From assembly GCF_900078335.1 (NCBI RefSeq), contig NZ_FKBR01000046.1, positions 307,848-371,847 of the forward strand: a stretch of 64,000 nt of DNA, read 5' to 3'. The notes below the pieces were generated by a model. That model did no database searches. It saw only the letters and a list, made by a program, of their open reading frames with translations, and was not told where the DNA came from. Numbering within the stretch: the stretch's first letter is position 1; every line of letters begins with the position of its first letter. The DNA is from Bordetella trematum (GTDB lineage: Bacteria > Pseudomonadota > Gammaproteobacteria > Burkholderiales > Burkholderiaceae_B). The position numbers and the translations under genes were made by a program. Of the stretch, positions 52,580 through 61,887 are shown piece by piece.

Positions 52580-52645
52580 TTTGATGCAGCGTGCACATTC
52601 TTTTGATCCAGCCTATTGCCGCAGCGGTGGCGCATTGTTGCCGCA
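52580..52645. promoter_or_regulatory. Probable AraC-family operator: 22-bp-periodic direct repeats
   Basis: TTTGATGCAGC (52580-52590) recurs as TTTGATCCAGC (52602-52612), and TTGCCGCA (52616-52623) recurs exactly at 52638-52645. Both pairs have a 22-bp period, two helical turns, as expected for AraC-type half-sites. The last copy overlaps the -35 box of the hydrolase promoter. Confidence 0.6.
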
Positions 52646-52664
52646 TTAGCGTCAAGTCTATAGT
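52635..52664 (+). promoter_or_regulatory. Candidate promoter of the hydrolase-ABC transporter operon
   Basis: -35 TTGTTG (52635-52640) and -10 TATAGT (52659-52664) are 18 bp apart and about 40 bp before the hydrolase ATG. A weak -35 overlapped by the repeat suggests dependence on the divergent AraC regulator. Confidence 0.5.
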
Positions 52665-52705
52665 CGGCCCGGATAGAGAACAACCTGGGATATCTGGGAG
52701 GAGAC

Positions 52706-53560
52706 ATGACGGCATTCTTGCCGGCCTCGCGCTATGCGCGCGTGCTGGGCCGCGAACTGCATTACATGGAATGGGGCCCGGCTGACGCACCCACGCTGGT
52801 CATGTGGCATGGCCTGGCGCGCACCGGACGCGACTTCGACGACCTGGCCCAGGCGCTTTGCCGGGATTGGCGCATCCTTTGCCCCGACACACTGGGCCGC
52901 GGGCTGTCGCAATGGAGCCCGGCCCCGCGCGAGGAATACCGGCTCGACTTCTACATCGGCCTGGCCGCCGGCCTGCTGGACGCCCTGCACATCGAGCGCG
53001 CCGCCTGGGTCGGCACCTCGATGGGCGGCGCCATCGGCATGCTGGGTGCCGCCACGCAGTTGCGTGGGCGACTGAGCCACCTGGTGATCAACGACATCGG
53101 CCCGACGCTGCCGCGCCCGGCCATCCGGCGCATTCTCGACTACGCCAGCCAGCCGCCCGCCTTCGACACGGTAACCGAACTGGAGACCTGGTTGCGCGGC
53201 GCCTACCAGCCTTACGGCTGGCAAAGCGACGCCCAATGGCGCCGCATGGCCGAGACGTCGCTGCGGCGTCTGCCCGATGGACGCCTGACCCTGCACTATG
53301 ACCCGGCCATCGTCGGCCAGTTCGAACACTACCCCGACGACTACGAGCGCTGGATGGAGTACGACAGCCTGCGCCAGCCGCTGCTGCTGCTGCGCGGCGA
53401 GGAATCCGATCTGTTGCTGCCGGAGGTGGCGCAAGCCATGACCGAACGCGGTCCGCGCGCGCAATTGCTTACCTTCCCCGGCTGCGGTCATGCCCCCAGC
53501 CTGAACGTTGCCGCCCAGATCGAACCGGTACGCCAATTCCTGGCGCACCACCGCGCCTGA
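52706..53560 (+). CDS. Alpha/beta hydrolase
   Basis: 284 aa soluble hydrolase. The nucleophile elbow is WVGTSMGGAIGML (Ser in GTSMGG), an oxyanion strand WHGLARTGRDF lies near the N-terminus, and the catalytic His is in FPGCGHAPSL near the C-terminus. The acid is probably the Asp in LRGEESDLLLPE. It is the first gene of an operon with a branched-chain-amino-acid-type ABC importer, so it likely cleaves an ester or amide (or C-C bond) in the imported compound. SD GGAGGAG. Confidence 0.9.
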   Translation: MTAFLPASRYARVLGRELHYMEWGPADAPTLVMWHGLARTGRDFDDLAQALCRDWRILCPDTLGRGLSQWSPAPREEYRLDFYIGLAAGLLDALHIERAAWVGTSMGGAIGMLGAATQLRGRLSHLVINDIGPTLPRPAIRRILDYASQPPAFDTVTELETWLRGAYQPYGWQSDAQWRRMAETSLRRLPDGRLTLHYDPAIVGQFEHYPDDYERWMEYDSLRQPLLLLRGEESDLLLPEVAQAMTERGPRAQLLTFPGCGHAPSLNVAAQIEPVRQFLAHHRA

Positions 53561-53571
53561 GGAGAACGCCC

Positions 53572-54744
53572 ATGAAACGCCTTATCGCCGCAGCCCTGAC
53601 CAGCATCGCGCTGTGCGCGCCCGCCTGGGCCGCCGACCTGGTCATCGCTCATGTCTACGACAAGACCGGCCCGCTGGAGGCCTACGCCAAACAGACCCAC
53701 AACGGTCTCATGATGGGGCTGGAGTACGCCACCGGCGGCAGCATGGAGGTGGCCGGCCGCAAGATCCGCGTGATCGAGAAAGACAATCAGGGCAAGCCGG
53801 ACATCGCCCGCGCCCAGCTGGCCTCTGCCTATGCCGATGACGACGCCGATCTGGCCGTCGGGCCGACCTCCTCGGGTGTGGCGCTGGCCATGCTGCCGAT
53901 CGCCGAAGAGTACGAGAAGATCCTGCTGGTCGAACCGGCCGTGGCCGATTCCATCACTGGCGAAAAGTGGAATCGCTATATTTTCCGCACCGGCCGCAAC
54001 TCATCACAGGACGCCATCGCCAACGCCGTGGCCTTCGACCAGGAAGGCACCCACATCGGCATGCTGGCACAGGACTACGCCTTCGGCCGCGACGGGGTGC
54101 GCGCCTTCAAGGGCGCCCTCAAGAACGCCAAGATCGTGCATGAAGAGTACCTGCCGGCCAACGCCACCGATTTCACGGGCGGTGCGCAACGCCTCTTCGA
54201 TGCCCTCAAGGACAAGCCCGGCCGCAAGATCATCTTCATCATCTGGGCCGGCGCCGGCAACCCTTTCAAGATTGCCGACCTGGATCCCAGGCGCTACGGC
54301 ATCGAGATCGCCACCGGCGGCAACACGCTGGCCGCAATGACGCCACTCAAGAGCCTGGCCGGCATGGAAGGCGCGACCTATTACTACTACGGCATCCCCC
54401 GCAACCCGGTCAATGAGTGGCTCGTGGCCGAACACCAGAAGCGCCACGGGCAGCCCCCCGATTTCTTTACCGCCGGCGGCATGGCATCGGGCATCGCCAT
54501 CGTCGAGGCGCTCAAGAAGACCGGAGGTGACTCGGATACCGACACCTTGATCAAGGCAATGGAAGGCATGAGCTTCGAGACCCCCAAGGGCCGCATGACC
54601 TTCCGCGAGCAGGACCACCAGGCCATGCAATCGATGTATCACTTCCGCATCAAGGATGACCCCTCCGTTCCCTGGGCTGTCCAGGAACTGCTGCGGGAAA
54701 TTCCTCCCGGGGAAATGAACGTGCCGGTCATGAACAAGCGTTGA
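53572..54744 (+). CDS. ABC transporter substrate-binding protein (branched-chain amino acid type)
   Basis: 390 aa periplasmic binding protein with a Sec signal peptide (MKRLIAAALTSIALCAPAWA). The mature part has the type I receptor fold of LivK/LivJ and amide-binding proteins: VIAHVYDKTGPLEAYAKQTH, VGPTSSGVALAML, and MLAQDYAFGRDGVRAF. Members bind amino acids, amides, urea, aromatic acids and others. SD GAGGAG. It opens the transporter part of the operon, 11 bp after the hydrolase. Confidence 0.92.
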   Translation: MKRLIAAALTSIALCAPAWAADLVIAHVYDKTGPLEAYAKQTHNGLMMGLEYATGGSMEVAGRKIRVIEKDNQGKPDIARAQLASAYADDDADLAVGPTSSGVALAMLPIAEEYEKILLVEPAVADSITGEKWNRYIFRTGRNSSQDAIANAVAFDQEGTHIGMLAQDYAFGRDGVRAFKGALKNAKIVHEEYLPANATDFTGGAQRLFDALKDKPGRKIIFIIWAGAGNPFKIADLDPRRYGIEIATGGNTLAAMTPLKSLAGMEGATYYYYGIPRNPVNEWLVAEHQKRHGQPPDFFTAGGMASGIAIVEALKKTGGDSDTDTLIKAMEGMSFETPKGRMTFREQDHQAMQSMYHFRIKDDPSVPWAVQELLREIPPGEMNVPVMNKR

Positions 54745-54748
54745 ACCC

Positions 54749-55510
54749 ATGCTGGAAACCCGCTCGCTCACCATCCGCTTCGGCGGCCACACGGCCGTCG
54801 ACGATGTCAGCGCCCGGTATGCACCGGGGTCGCTGACCGCCATCGTCGGCCCGAACGGCGCAGGCAAGACCACCTACTTCAATCTGATCTCCGGGCAGCT
54901 GCGAGCCAGCCAAGGCAGCGTGCTGCTCGATGGCAGCGACCTGACCCACCAGGGCGCTGCCGCGCGCATGCACGCCGGACTGGGCCGCGCCTTCCAGCTC
55001 ACGCAGCTCTTTCCACAACTGAGCACGCACGAGAACCTCCGGCTGGCACTGCAATCGCGCAAACAAGGCGCGGGCTGGCGCCATATCCGTCTGTGGCGCA
55101 GTTGGCGGGCCGAGCGCGATCTGATCGAGCAGGCCGACACCCTGCTGGAACGGGTCCGTCTGCAGGCGCGGCGCGATCACAGCGCCGCCTCGCTGCCGCA
55201 CGGCGATCAGCGCAAGCTTGAAATTGCCATGCTGGCCGCGCTGCGCCCCAAGGTCTTCATGTTCGACGAACCGACCGCCGGCATGAGTGTTGACGACGTG
55301 CCGGTGGTGCTGGACCTGATCCGCGAACTCAAACAGGATCGCAGCAAGATCATTCTGCTGGTCGAGCACAAGATGGATGTCGTGCGCGAACTGGCCGACC
55401 GTATCGTGGTGCTGCACAACGGCCGCCTCATGGCGGATGGTCTGCCGGCCGAAATCATGGCCTCGCCGCTGGTCCAGCAGGCCTATCTGGGTACGGGAGC
55501 GCCGGCATGA
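54749..55510 (+). CDS. ABC transporter ATP-binding protein, LivG-like
   Basis: 253 aa cytoplasmic ATPase. Walker A is VGPNGAGKTTYFNLI (about residues 33-47), the signature region is LPHGDQRKLEIAML (degenerate, as is usual for LivG), Walker B is VFMFDEPTAGM, and the H-loop is LLVEHKMD. The stop overlaps the next ATPase gene by 4 bp. Works as a heterodimer with the LivF-like protein. Confidence 0.94.
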   Translation: MLETRSLTIRFGGHTAVDDVSARYAPGSLTAIVGPNGAGKTTYFNLISGQLRASQGSVLLDGSDLTHQGAAARMHAGLGRAFQLTQLFPQLSTHENLRLALQSRKQGAGWRHIRLWRSWRAERDLIEQADTLLERVRLQARRDHSAASLPHGDQRKLEIAMLAALRPKVFMFDEPTAGMSVDDVPVVLDLIRELKQDRSKIILLVEHKMDVVRELADRIVVLHNGRLMADGLPAEIMASPLVQQAYLGTGAPA

Positions 55511-56238
55511 CGGCCTTACTCCGACTTCGGGATGTCCACACCCACATCGGTGCGTACCACATCCTGCATGGTGTCGACCTGGAGATCGCCCAGGGCGGCG
55601 TGACGATGCTGCTGGGCCGCAATGGCGCGGGCAAGACCACGACGCTGCGCACGATCATGGGACTGTGGCCGCTCTCGCAGGGTGAACTGCAACTGGATGG
55701 CCTGGCTATCCAGGCCAGCCCGCCCGAGATGGCGCGGCGCGGCATCGCCTACGTGCCGGAGAACATGGGCATCTTCGCCGGCCTGACGGTCAAGGAGAAC
55801 CTCTTGCTCGCCGCCCGCCAGGCGCGCCGCGCCCGGGACATGGACAGCGACCGGCTGGAATGGATCTTCGGTTTCTTCCCGGCGCTGCGCAAGTTCTGGC
55901 TGTACCCGGCTGGCAACTTGTCGGGCGGACAGAAGCAGATGCTGGCCGTCGCACGCGCCATCATCGAGCCGCGCCGCCTGCTGATCGTCGATGAACCGAG
56001 CAAGGGGCTGGCCCCGGCAATCGTGCAGAACATGATCGACGCCTTCCTGGAGCTCAAGCAGGGCGGCACCACGATCTTGCTGGTGGAGCAGAACTTCGGT
56101 TTCGCGCGCCAGCTGGGCGATCACGTCGCCGTGATGGACGACGGCCGCGTGATCCATCGCGGCCCCATGGCCGCACTGGCCGAAGACGATGCCCTGCAAC
56201 AGCGTCTGCTCGGGCTATCCCTCGGGAGTCATCAATGA
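55507..56238 (+). CDS. ABC transporter ATP-binding protein, LivF-like
   Basis: 243 aa. Walker A is GRNGAGKTTTLRTIMG, the ABC signature is NLSGGQKQMLAVARAI, Walker B is LLIVDEPSKGLAP, and the H-loop is LLVEQNFG with Gln for His, common in LivF. It overlaps the LivG-like gene by 4 bp at its start and the permease gene by 4 bp at its end. Confidence 0.94.
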   Translation: MTALLRLRDVHTHIGAYHILHGVDLEIAQGGVTMLLGRNGAGKTTTLRTIMGLWPLSQGELQLDGLAIQASPPEMARRGIAYVPENMGIFAGLTVKENLLLAARQARRARDMDSDRLEWIFGFFPALRKFWLYPAGNLSGGQKQMLAVARAIIEPRRLLIVDEPSKGLAPAIVQNMIDAFLELKQGGTTILLVEQNFGFARQLGDHVAVMDDGRVIHRGPMAALAEDDALQQRLLGLSLGSHQ

Positions 56239-57254
56239 ACGCGACCCTTTCCGCTGTCGACGAACGCCTGCCCGCAGCGCGGCGCGACTTCCTGCCTGCC
56301 CTGCTGGTGCTCGGCCTGGCATTGATCGCGCTGCTGCTGGTGGGATCCTGGTCGACCTGGCTGACGCTGACGCTGGCCGGTCTGGCCATGGGCATGATCA
56401 TCTTCATCGTCGCCTCCGGCATGACGCTGGTCTTCGGCCTGATGGACGTCCTGAATTTCGGCCACGGCCTTTTCATTGCCATCGGCGCCTACATGGCAAC
56501 CACCGTGCTGGGCGCCATGGGTGGTTGGACCGCCAGCCCTAGCCTGCTGGCCAATCTGGGCGCCATCGTGCCGGCCATGATCGTGGGGATGCTGGTCGCA
56601 GGCGCCATCGGCGCGGTGTTCGAGCGCGTGATCGTTCGCCCCGTCTATGGCCAGCACCTCAAGCAGATCCTCATCACCATGGGCGGGCTGATCATCGGCG
56701 AAGAACTGATCAAAATGATCTGGGGTCCCCAGACCCTGTCGTTGCCGATGCCTGAGGCCCTGCGCGGCGCGTTGCTGCTGGGCGATGCGGCGATCGAGAA
56801 ATTCCGGCTGCTGGCGCTGGGAAGCGGCGTGGCAGTGCTCTTGCTGCTGGTCTGGATCCTCAACCGCAGCAAGCTCGGGCTGCTGATACGGGCAGGTGTC
56901 GAAGACCGCGAAATGGTCGAGAGCCTGGGCTATCGCATCCGGCATCTCTTCGTGGCCGTGTTCGTCGCCGGGTCCATGCTGGCCGGGCTGGGCGGCGTGC
57001 TGTGGGGGCTTTACCAGCAGTCCGTCGTGCCGCAGATGGGCGCGCAGGTCAACGTGCTGATCTTCATCGTCATCATGATCGGCGGGCTGGGGTCCACCGT
57101 GGGCTGCCTGATCGGCGCGCTGCTGGTTGGCCTGATGGCCAACTACACCGGCTTTCTGCTGCCCAAAGCCGCCCTGTTCTCCAACATCGCCCTGATGGTT
57201 GCCATCCTGTTGTGGCGTCCGCAAGGCGTCTATCCCGTCGCCCAGCCGCGCTAA
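56235..57254 (+). CDS. ABC transporter permease, LivH-like
   Basis: 339 aa inner-membrane permease with about eight to nine hydrophobic helices. Family marks are SGMTLVFGLMDVLNFGHG, and near the C-terminus IVIMIGGLGSTVGCLIGALLVG. A hydrophilic N-terminal stretch of about 20 residues precedes the first helix. The gene overlaps the LivF-like gene by 4 bp. It pairs with the LivM-like permease 9 bp downstream. Confidence 0.94.
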   Translation: MNATLSAVDERLPAARRDFLPALLVLGLALIALLLVGSWSTWLTLTLAGLAMGMIIFIVASGMTLVFGLMDVLNFGHGLFIAIGAYMATTVLGAMGGWTASPSLLANLGAIVPAMIVGMLVAGAIGAVFERVIVRPVYGQHLKQILITMGGLIIGEELIKMIWGPQTLSLPMPEALRGALLLGDAAIEKFRLLALGSGVAVLLLLVWILNRSKLGLLIRAGVEDREMVESLGYRIRHLFVAVFVAGSMLAGLGGVLWGLYQQSVVPQMGAQVNVLIFIVIMIGGLGSTVGCLIGALLVGLMANYTGFLLPKAALFSNIALMVAILLWRPQGVYPVAQPR

Positions 57255-57263
57255 CCCTCCGCC

Positions 57264-58334
57264 ATGCCTGTACAGATCCTTTCCGGCGATCCGCCCCGCA
57301 GCCGCCTGCTGGCGTTGCTGCTCATCCTCATCGTGGTGCTGCTGGCCATCGCCCCTTTTGCCTTTCCCGGTCCGCGCGCACTGGCCGTGGCCGCCAAGAT
57401 CCTGGTCTTCATCGTGCTGGTGGCCAGCTATGACCTGCTGTTGGGCTACACCGGCATCGTCAGCTTCGCGCACACCATGTTCTTCGGCATCGGCGCCTAC
57501 GGCGTGGCGATCGCCAGCACCCGGATGGAACCGGGCTGGGCAGCCGTCGGCACGGGCGTGGCCCTCGCACTGGGCGTATCGCTGCTGTTTGCCCTGCTGA
57601 TCGGCCTGGCGAGCCTGCGCGTGCGGGCCATCTTCTACGCCATGATCACACTGGCCGTGGCTGCGGCCTTCCAGACCCTCAGCTCACAGCTCTCGGCGCT
57701 CACCGGTGGCGAAGACGGCCTGAATTTCAAAGTGCCTGCCCTGCTGCGCCCGGCCTACAGACTGTTCGCCGAGCCGGTGCTGGGTCTGAGGATCGATGGC
57801 CGCATCCTGACCTACTACCTGATCTTCTTTGCCGCCCTCGTGCTCTTCCTGCTGTTGCTGCGCATCGTCAATTCGCCCTTCGGTCGGGTGTTGCAGGCCA
57901 TTCGCGAGAATCCCTTCCGCGCCGAAGCCATCGGCTACCGCACGGTAATCTATCGCAGCGCATCGAACGTGCTGGCGGCGCTGTTCGCCACTCTGGCCGG
58001 CGCACTCTACGCGCTCTGGCTGCGCTACAACGGGCCCGACACCACGCTCTCTTTCGAGATCATGCTCAACATTCTGCTGATGCTGGTGATCGGCGGCATG
58101 GGCACCATGTATGGCGCCGTACTGGGCGCCACGTTGTTCGTGTTTGCCCAAAGCTATCTGCAGGATGGTCTGCAGATTCTGCACCAGGGCGCGACCAGCC
58201 TGGGGCCGCTGGCTCCGTGGCTGGAGCCGCTGCTCACCCCCGAACGCTGGCTGCTCTGGTTGGGTGTGCTGTTCGTGCTGTCGGTCTATTACTTTCCTGG
58301 CGGCATCGCCGGCAAGTTGCGCCGCACTCCCTGA
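57264..58334 (+). CDS. ABC transporter permease, LivM-like
   Basis: 356 aa membrane protein with about nine to ten hydrophobic helices. Conserved features are LGYTGIVSFAHTMFFGIGAY, LRVRAIFYAMITLAVAAAFQ and a cytoplasmic RIVNSPFGRVLQAIRENPFRAE-type coupling loop. It is the last gene of the operon. Gene order binding protein-G-F-H-M differs from the E. coli order K-H-M-G-F. A terminator follows. Confidence 0.94.
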   Translation: MPVQILSGDPPRSRLLALLLILIVVLLAIAPFAFPGPRALAVAAKILVFIVLVASYDLLLGYTGIVSFAHTMFFGIGAYGVAIASTRMEPGWAAVGTGVALALGVSLLFALLIGLASLRVRAIFYAMITLAVAAAFQTLSSQLSALTGGEDGLNFKVPALLRPAYRLFAEPVLGLRIDGRILTYYLIFFAALVLFLLLLRIVNSPFGRVLQAIRENPFRAEAIGYRTVIYRSASNVLAALFATLAGALYALWLRYNGPDTTLSFEIMLNILLMLVIGGMGTMYGAVLGATLFVFAQSYLQDGLQILHQGATSLGPLAPWLEPLLTPERWLLWLGVLFVLSVYYFPGGIAGKLRRTP

Positions 58335-58354
58335 ACCGGGGACAGCGCCCATAA

Positions 58355-58388
58355 AAAAACCGGCAGGGATCGCTCCATGCCGGTTTTT
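58355..58388. terminator. Bidirectional terminator between the ABC operon and rpsQ
   Basis: AAAAACCGGCA (58355-58365) pairs perfectly with TGCCGGTTTTT (58378-58388). It ends the plus-strand ABC operon and also the minus-strand S10-type operon after rpsQ. Confidence 0.9.
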
Positions 58389-58434
58389 CTTTTGCTGCCG
58401 CCCTGGGTCGGACCCGGGGCGCAGCAGGCACAAC

Positions 58435-58716
58435 TTAGATGATGCGCGCCGCTTCGATCAGACGCACCACGCTCCACGCCTTCGAGCGGGAGATGGGGCG
58501 GCCTTCTGCGATTTCGACGGTATCGCCTTCGTTGTATTGGTTCGATTCATCATGAGCCTTGTACTTGGCCGAGCGCATGATGATCTTGCCAAAGATGGGG
58601 TGCTTGACGCGGCGTTCGACCAGAACGACGACCGTCTTGTCCATCTTGTTGCTGACGACCTTGCCAACCAGCGTACGCTGGCGCTTGGTAACCTGGGTGT
58701 TTTGCGTTTCGCTCAT
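58435..58716 (-). CDS. rpsQ: 30S ribosomal protein S17, last gene of the S10 operon
   Basis: 93 aa OB-fold protein. It shows [20 protein letters not shown] and [18 protein letters not shown]. It is followed by a strong bidirectional terminator rather than by rplN, so the S10 transcript ends here. Confidence 0.98.
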   Translation of the reverse strand: MSETQNTQVTKRQRTLVGKVVSNKMDKTVVVLVERRVKHPIFGKIIMRSAKYKAHDESNQYNEGDTVEIAEGRPISRSKAWSVVRLIEAARII

Positions 58717-58718
58717 GT

Positions 58719-58910
58719 TTATTTCCCTGCCTTCTCAGTCAGCAAGGTACGCACACGCGCGATGTCGCGACGCACATTGCGCAGCTGGCTGGTGTTGCCG
58801 AGCTGCTGCGTGGCCTTCTGCATACGCAGACCGAATTGCGCCTTCAGCAGGCTCTCGAGCTCTTTGCCCAGCTCGGCGGCGTCTTTCGAACGGAGTTCGC
58901 TAGCTTTCAT
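58719..58910 (-). CDS. rpmC: 50S ribosomal protein L29
   Basis: 63 aa helical protein near the exit tunnel. It begins [20 protein letters not shown] and ends [19 protein letters not shown]. It lies between rplP and rpsQ with gaps of 11 and 2 bp. Confidence 0.97.
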   Translation of the reverse strand: MKASELRSKDAAELGKELESLLKAQFGLRMQKATQQLGNTSQLRNVRRDIARVRTLLTEKAGK

Positions 58911-58921
58911 ATTTGTACCCC

Positions 58922-59338
58922 TTAAGCACCGATATGACGCGCGACGAACGTGGTCGAGATCGGCAGCTTGGCAGCGGCCAGGCGGAACGCCTCGCGCGCC
59001 AGCTCTTCGCTGACCCCTTCCATTTCGTACAGCACCTTGCCCGGCTGGATTTCGGCGACCCAGAACTCCGGGTTGCCCTTACCGTTACCCATACGGACTT
59101 CGGCGGGCTTCTGCGAGATCGGCTTATCCGGGAAAATGCGGATCCAGATACGGCCGCCGCGCTTGATGTGGCGGTTGATGGCACGACGAGCGGCTTCGAT
59201 CTGACGTGCGGTCAGACGACCGCGGCCGGTGGCCTTCAGACCGAACTCGCCGAACGACACTTGCGCGCCGCGAGTGGCCAGGCCGGTGTTGCGGCCCTTT
59301 TGCTCTTTGCGATACTTTCTGCGAGAGGGTTGCAGCAT
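58922..59338 (-). CDS. rplP: 50S ribosomal protein L16
   Basis: 138 aa protein close to the A-site tRNA. It begins [20 protein letters not shown] and contains [19 protein letters not shown]. Start ATG is 2 bp after the rpsC stop. Confidence 0.98.
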   Translation of the reverse strand: MLQPSRRKYRKEQKGRNTGLATRGAQVSFGEFGLKATGRGRLTARQIEAARRAINRHIKRGGRIWIRIFPDKPISQKPAEVRMGNGKGNPEFWVAEIQPGKVLYEMEGVSEELAREAFRLAAAKLPISTTFVARHIGA

Positions 59339-59340
59339 GG

Positions 59341-60132
59341 TTATTCTCCTTCAGGAGCCGGAGCCGCGTCCGCCTTGCGGGGAGCACGACCACGACCACC
59401 CGGACGGCCGTTGCGGGCGCCATCGGGGCGATCGCCACGGGGCGCACGGCGCGGACGGCGCTCATCTTCACGCGGGGCAGCGGTTTCGGCCGGCAGCTCG
59501 CCATTGGCCAGCATGTCGCCCTTGTAGACCCACACCTTGATGCCGATCACACCGTAGGTGGTATGGGCTTCCGAGGTGCCGTAGTCGATGCTCGCCTTCA
59601 GCGTGTGCAGCGGCACACGGCCTTCGCGATACCACTCGGTGCGTGCGATTTCGATGCCGTTCAGACGGCCCGAGCTCATGATCTTGATGCCCTGGGCGCC
59701 CAGACGCATGGCGTTCTGCATGGCGCGCTTCATGGCGCGGCGGAACATGATGCGCTTTTCGAGCTGCTGGGCGATCGAGTCGGCGATCAGCTGAGCGTCG
59801 GTTTCCGGCTTGCGGATTTCCTCGATGTTGACGTGCACGGGCACGCCCATCAGACGCTGCAGATCAGCCTTCAGGTTCTCGATGTCCTCGCCACGCTTGC
59901 CGATCACCACGCCCGGACGAGCCGAGTAAACGGTGATGCGGGCGTTCTTGGCAGGACGCTCGATGACCACGCGACCGACAGAAGCGCTCTTGAGCTTCTT
60001 CTTCAGGTACTCACGTACGCGGATGTCTTCGGCCAGCATGCTGCCGAAAGCCTTGTCGTCGGCGTACCAACGCGAGGACCAGTTACGGGTGACCGCGAGA
60101 CGGAACCCAGTGGGGTGAATTTTCTGACCCAT
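59341..60132 (-). CDS. rpsC: 30S ribosomal protein S3
   Basis: 263 aa with KH and C-terminal S3 domains. It begins [20 protein letters not shown] and includes [20 protein letters not shown]. After the conserved core (to about residue 215) there is a low-complexity basic, Gly/Arg/Pro/Ala-rich tail of about 45 residues. The tail makes it longer than the 233-aa E. coli protein. Confidence 0.98.
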   Translation of the reverse strand: MGQKIHPTGFRLAVTRNWSSRWYADDKAFGSMLAEDIRVREYLKKKLKSASVGRVVIERPAKNARITVYSARPGVVIGKRGEDIENLKADLQRLMGVPVHVNIEEIRKPETDAQLIADSIAQQLEKRIMFRRAMKRAMQNAMRLGAQGIKIMSSGRLNGIEIARTEWYREGRVPLHTLKASIDYGTSEAHTTYGVIGIKVWVYKGDMLANGELPAETAAPREDERRPRRAPRGDRPDGARNGRPGGRGRAPRKADAAPAPEGE

Positions 60133-60141
60133 CTTGACTCC

Positions 60142-60471
60142 TTACGCTCCGACCTTGACCGTGATATGGCAGGTCTGCTTCTCGATACGGTTGCCACGGC
60201 CCTTGGCGCGAGCCGAGAAACGCTTCATCGATTGCGCCTTGTCCACGTAGATCGTGGTGACTTTCAGCTCGTCGATGTCAGCGCCGTCGTTGTGCTCAGC
60301 GTTGGCGATGGCGGATTCAACAGCCTTTTTCAGGATGCCGGCAGCCTTCTTCGGGGAGAAGTTGAGGATGGTCAGCGCCTGAGCGACCGACTTGCCGCGG
60401 ATCATGTCCGCAACCAGCCGGGTCTTCTGGGCCGAGATGTGAACCCCACGGATAATGGCAGTAGTTTCCAT
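60142..60471 (-). CDS. rplV: 50S ribosomal protein L22
   Basis: 109 aa exit-tunnel protein. It contains [20 protein letters not shown] and the beta-hairpin region ending [13 protein letters not shown]. The hairpin is the site where macrolide-resistance changes occur in other species; no judgement is made here. Confidence 0.98.
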   Translation of the reverse strand: METTAIIRGVHISAQKTRLVADMIRGKSVAQALTILNFSPKKAAGILKKAVESAIANAEHNDGADIDELKVTTIYVDKAQSMKRFSARAKGRGNRIEKQTCHITVKVGA

Positions 60472-60474
60472 CGC

Positions 60475-60750
60475 TTACCTCTTCGCCTTCTTGTCCGCGG
60501 CGTGACCCTTGAACGTACGGGTCAGCGCAAACTCGCCGAGCTTGTGGCCGACCATGTTCTCGTTGATATAAACCGGAACGTGTTGGCGGCCGTTGTGCAC
60601 AGCAATGGTAAGGCCGATGAACTCGGGCAGCACCGTGGAACGGCGCGACCAGGTCTTGATCGGCTTTTTGTCCTTGCCCGACACGGCAGTTTCCACCTTT
60701 TTGATCAGGTGTGCGTCGACAAACGGACCTTTCTTGATCGAACGTGACAT
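60475..60750 (-). CDS. rpsS: 30S ribosomal protein S19
   Basis: 91 aa. It begins [20 protein letters not shown] and contains [20 protein letters not shown], both diagnostic. It lies between rplB and rplV with 12- and 3-bp gaps. Confidence 0.98.
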   Translation of the reverse strand: MSRSIKKGPFVDAHLIKKVETAVSGKDKKPIKTWSRRSTVLPEFIGLTIAVHNGRQHVPVYINENMVGHKLGEFALTRTFKGHAADKKAKR

Positions 60751-60762
60751 AGTGTTCGCCTC

Positions 60763-61590
60763 TTACTTGCGCTTGCGCCGTTGGACGATCATATTGCTCG
60801 TCCGCTTATTGCGACGGGTCTTGAAACCCTTCGCCGGAGTACCCCAGGGGCTGACCGGCTCGCGAGCTTCGCCGGTGCGGCCCTCACCACCACCGTGGGG
60901 GTGATCGATCGGGTTCATGGCAACACCACGAACCGTCGGGCGGACACCGCGCCAACGCATGGCGCCGGCCTTGCCGATCTGGCGCAGGCTGTGTTCTTCG
61001 TTACCCACTTCGCCAATGGTGGCGCGGCACTCGATGTGCACGCGACGCACTTCGCCGGAGCGCAGGCGAACCTGAGCGTAGGTGCCTTCACGGGCCATCA
61101 GCACCGCCGATGCGCCGGCCGAGCGCGCCATCTGGGCGCCCTTGCCAGGGATCATTTCGATGCAGTGGATCGTGGTACCCACCGGGATGTTGCGGATCGG
61201 CAGCGTGTTACCGGCGCGGATCGGGGCTTCGATACCCGAGATCAGCGTGGCACCCACTTCCAGACCGCGCGGGGCGATGATGTAGCGGCGCTCGCCGTCG
61301 GCGTAGCACAGCAGGGCGATGTGGGCGGTACGGTTGGGGTCGTATTCCAGACGCTCAACCTTGGCCGGGATGCCGTCCTTGTTGCGACGGAAATCCACCA
61401 CACGGTAGTGCTGCTTGTGACCACCGCCACGATGGCGCACAGTGATGTGGCCATTGTTGTTGCGGCCGGAGCCACGGGTCTTCTTCTCGAGCAGCGCGGT
61501 GTGCGGGGCACCCTTGTGCAGCTTCGGGTTGACGACCTTCACCATGCCACGGCGGCCGGCCGAAGTCGGCTTTACTTTAACGAGGGCCAT
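60763..61590 (-). CDS. rplB: 50S ribosomal protein L2
   Basis: 275 aa, one of the most conserved ribosomal proteins, near the peptidyl transferase centre. It shows [20 protein letters not shown] and [13 protein letters not shown] with the catalytic-region His. The start lies directly at the rplW stop (0-bp gap). Confidence 0.98.
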   Translation of the reverse strand: MALVKVKPTSAGRRGMVKVVNPKLHKGAPHTALLEKKTRGSGRNNNGHITVRHRGGGHKQHYRVVDFRRNKDGIPAKVERLEYDPNRTAHIALLCYADGERRYIIAPRGLEVGATLISGIEAPIRAGNTLPIRNIPVGTTIHCIEMIPGKGAQMARSAGASAVLMAREGTYAQVRLRSGEVRRVHIECRATIGEVGNEEHSLRQIGKAGAMRWRGVRPTVRGVAMNPIDHPHGGGEGRTGEAREPVSPWGTPAKGFKTRRNKRTSNMIVQRRKRK

Positions 61591-61887
61591 TTACTTCACC
61601 TCCGCAAAGTCGATTTCCTGGCCGTCCTTGAGCGAGACGTAAGCCTTGCGCTCATTGCGACGACGGCCAACGAAACGGCCAAAGCGCTTGACTTTGCCCT
61701 TACGGTTGAGGACCTGCACGGCTTCGACCTGCACCTTGAAGAGCAGTTCGACGGCAGCCTTGATTTCCGGCTTGGTGGCGTCGGCCACGACACGGAAGGC
61801 GATTTGCTGGTGCTTCTCGGCGACGAACGTGGCTTTTTCAGTCACGACCGGCGCCAGGATGACTTGCATCAAGCGTTCGGCGTTCAT
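61591..61887 (-). CDS. rplW: 50S ribosomal protein L23
   Basis: 98 aa docking site for trigger factor and SRP at the tunnel exit. It begins [20 protein letters not shown] and includes [20 protein letters not shown]. The start overlaps the rplD stop by 4 bp. Confidence 0.98.
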   Translation of the reverse strand: MNAERLMQVILAPVVTEKATFVAEKHQQIAFRVVADATKPEIKAAVELLFKVQVEAVQVLNRKGKVKRFGRFVGRRRNERKAYVSLKDGQEIDFAEVK

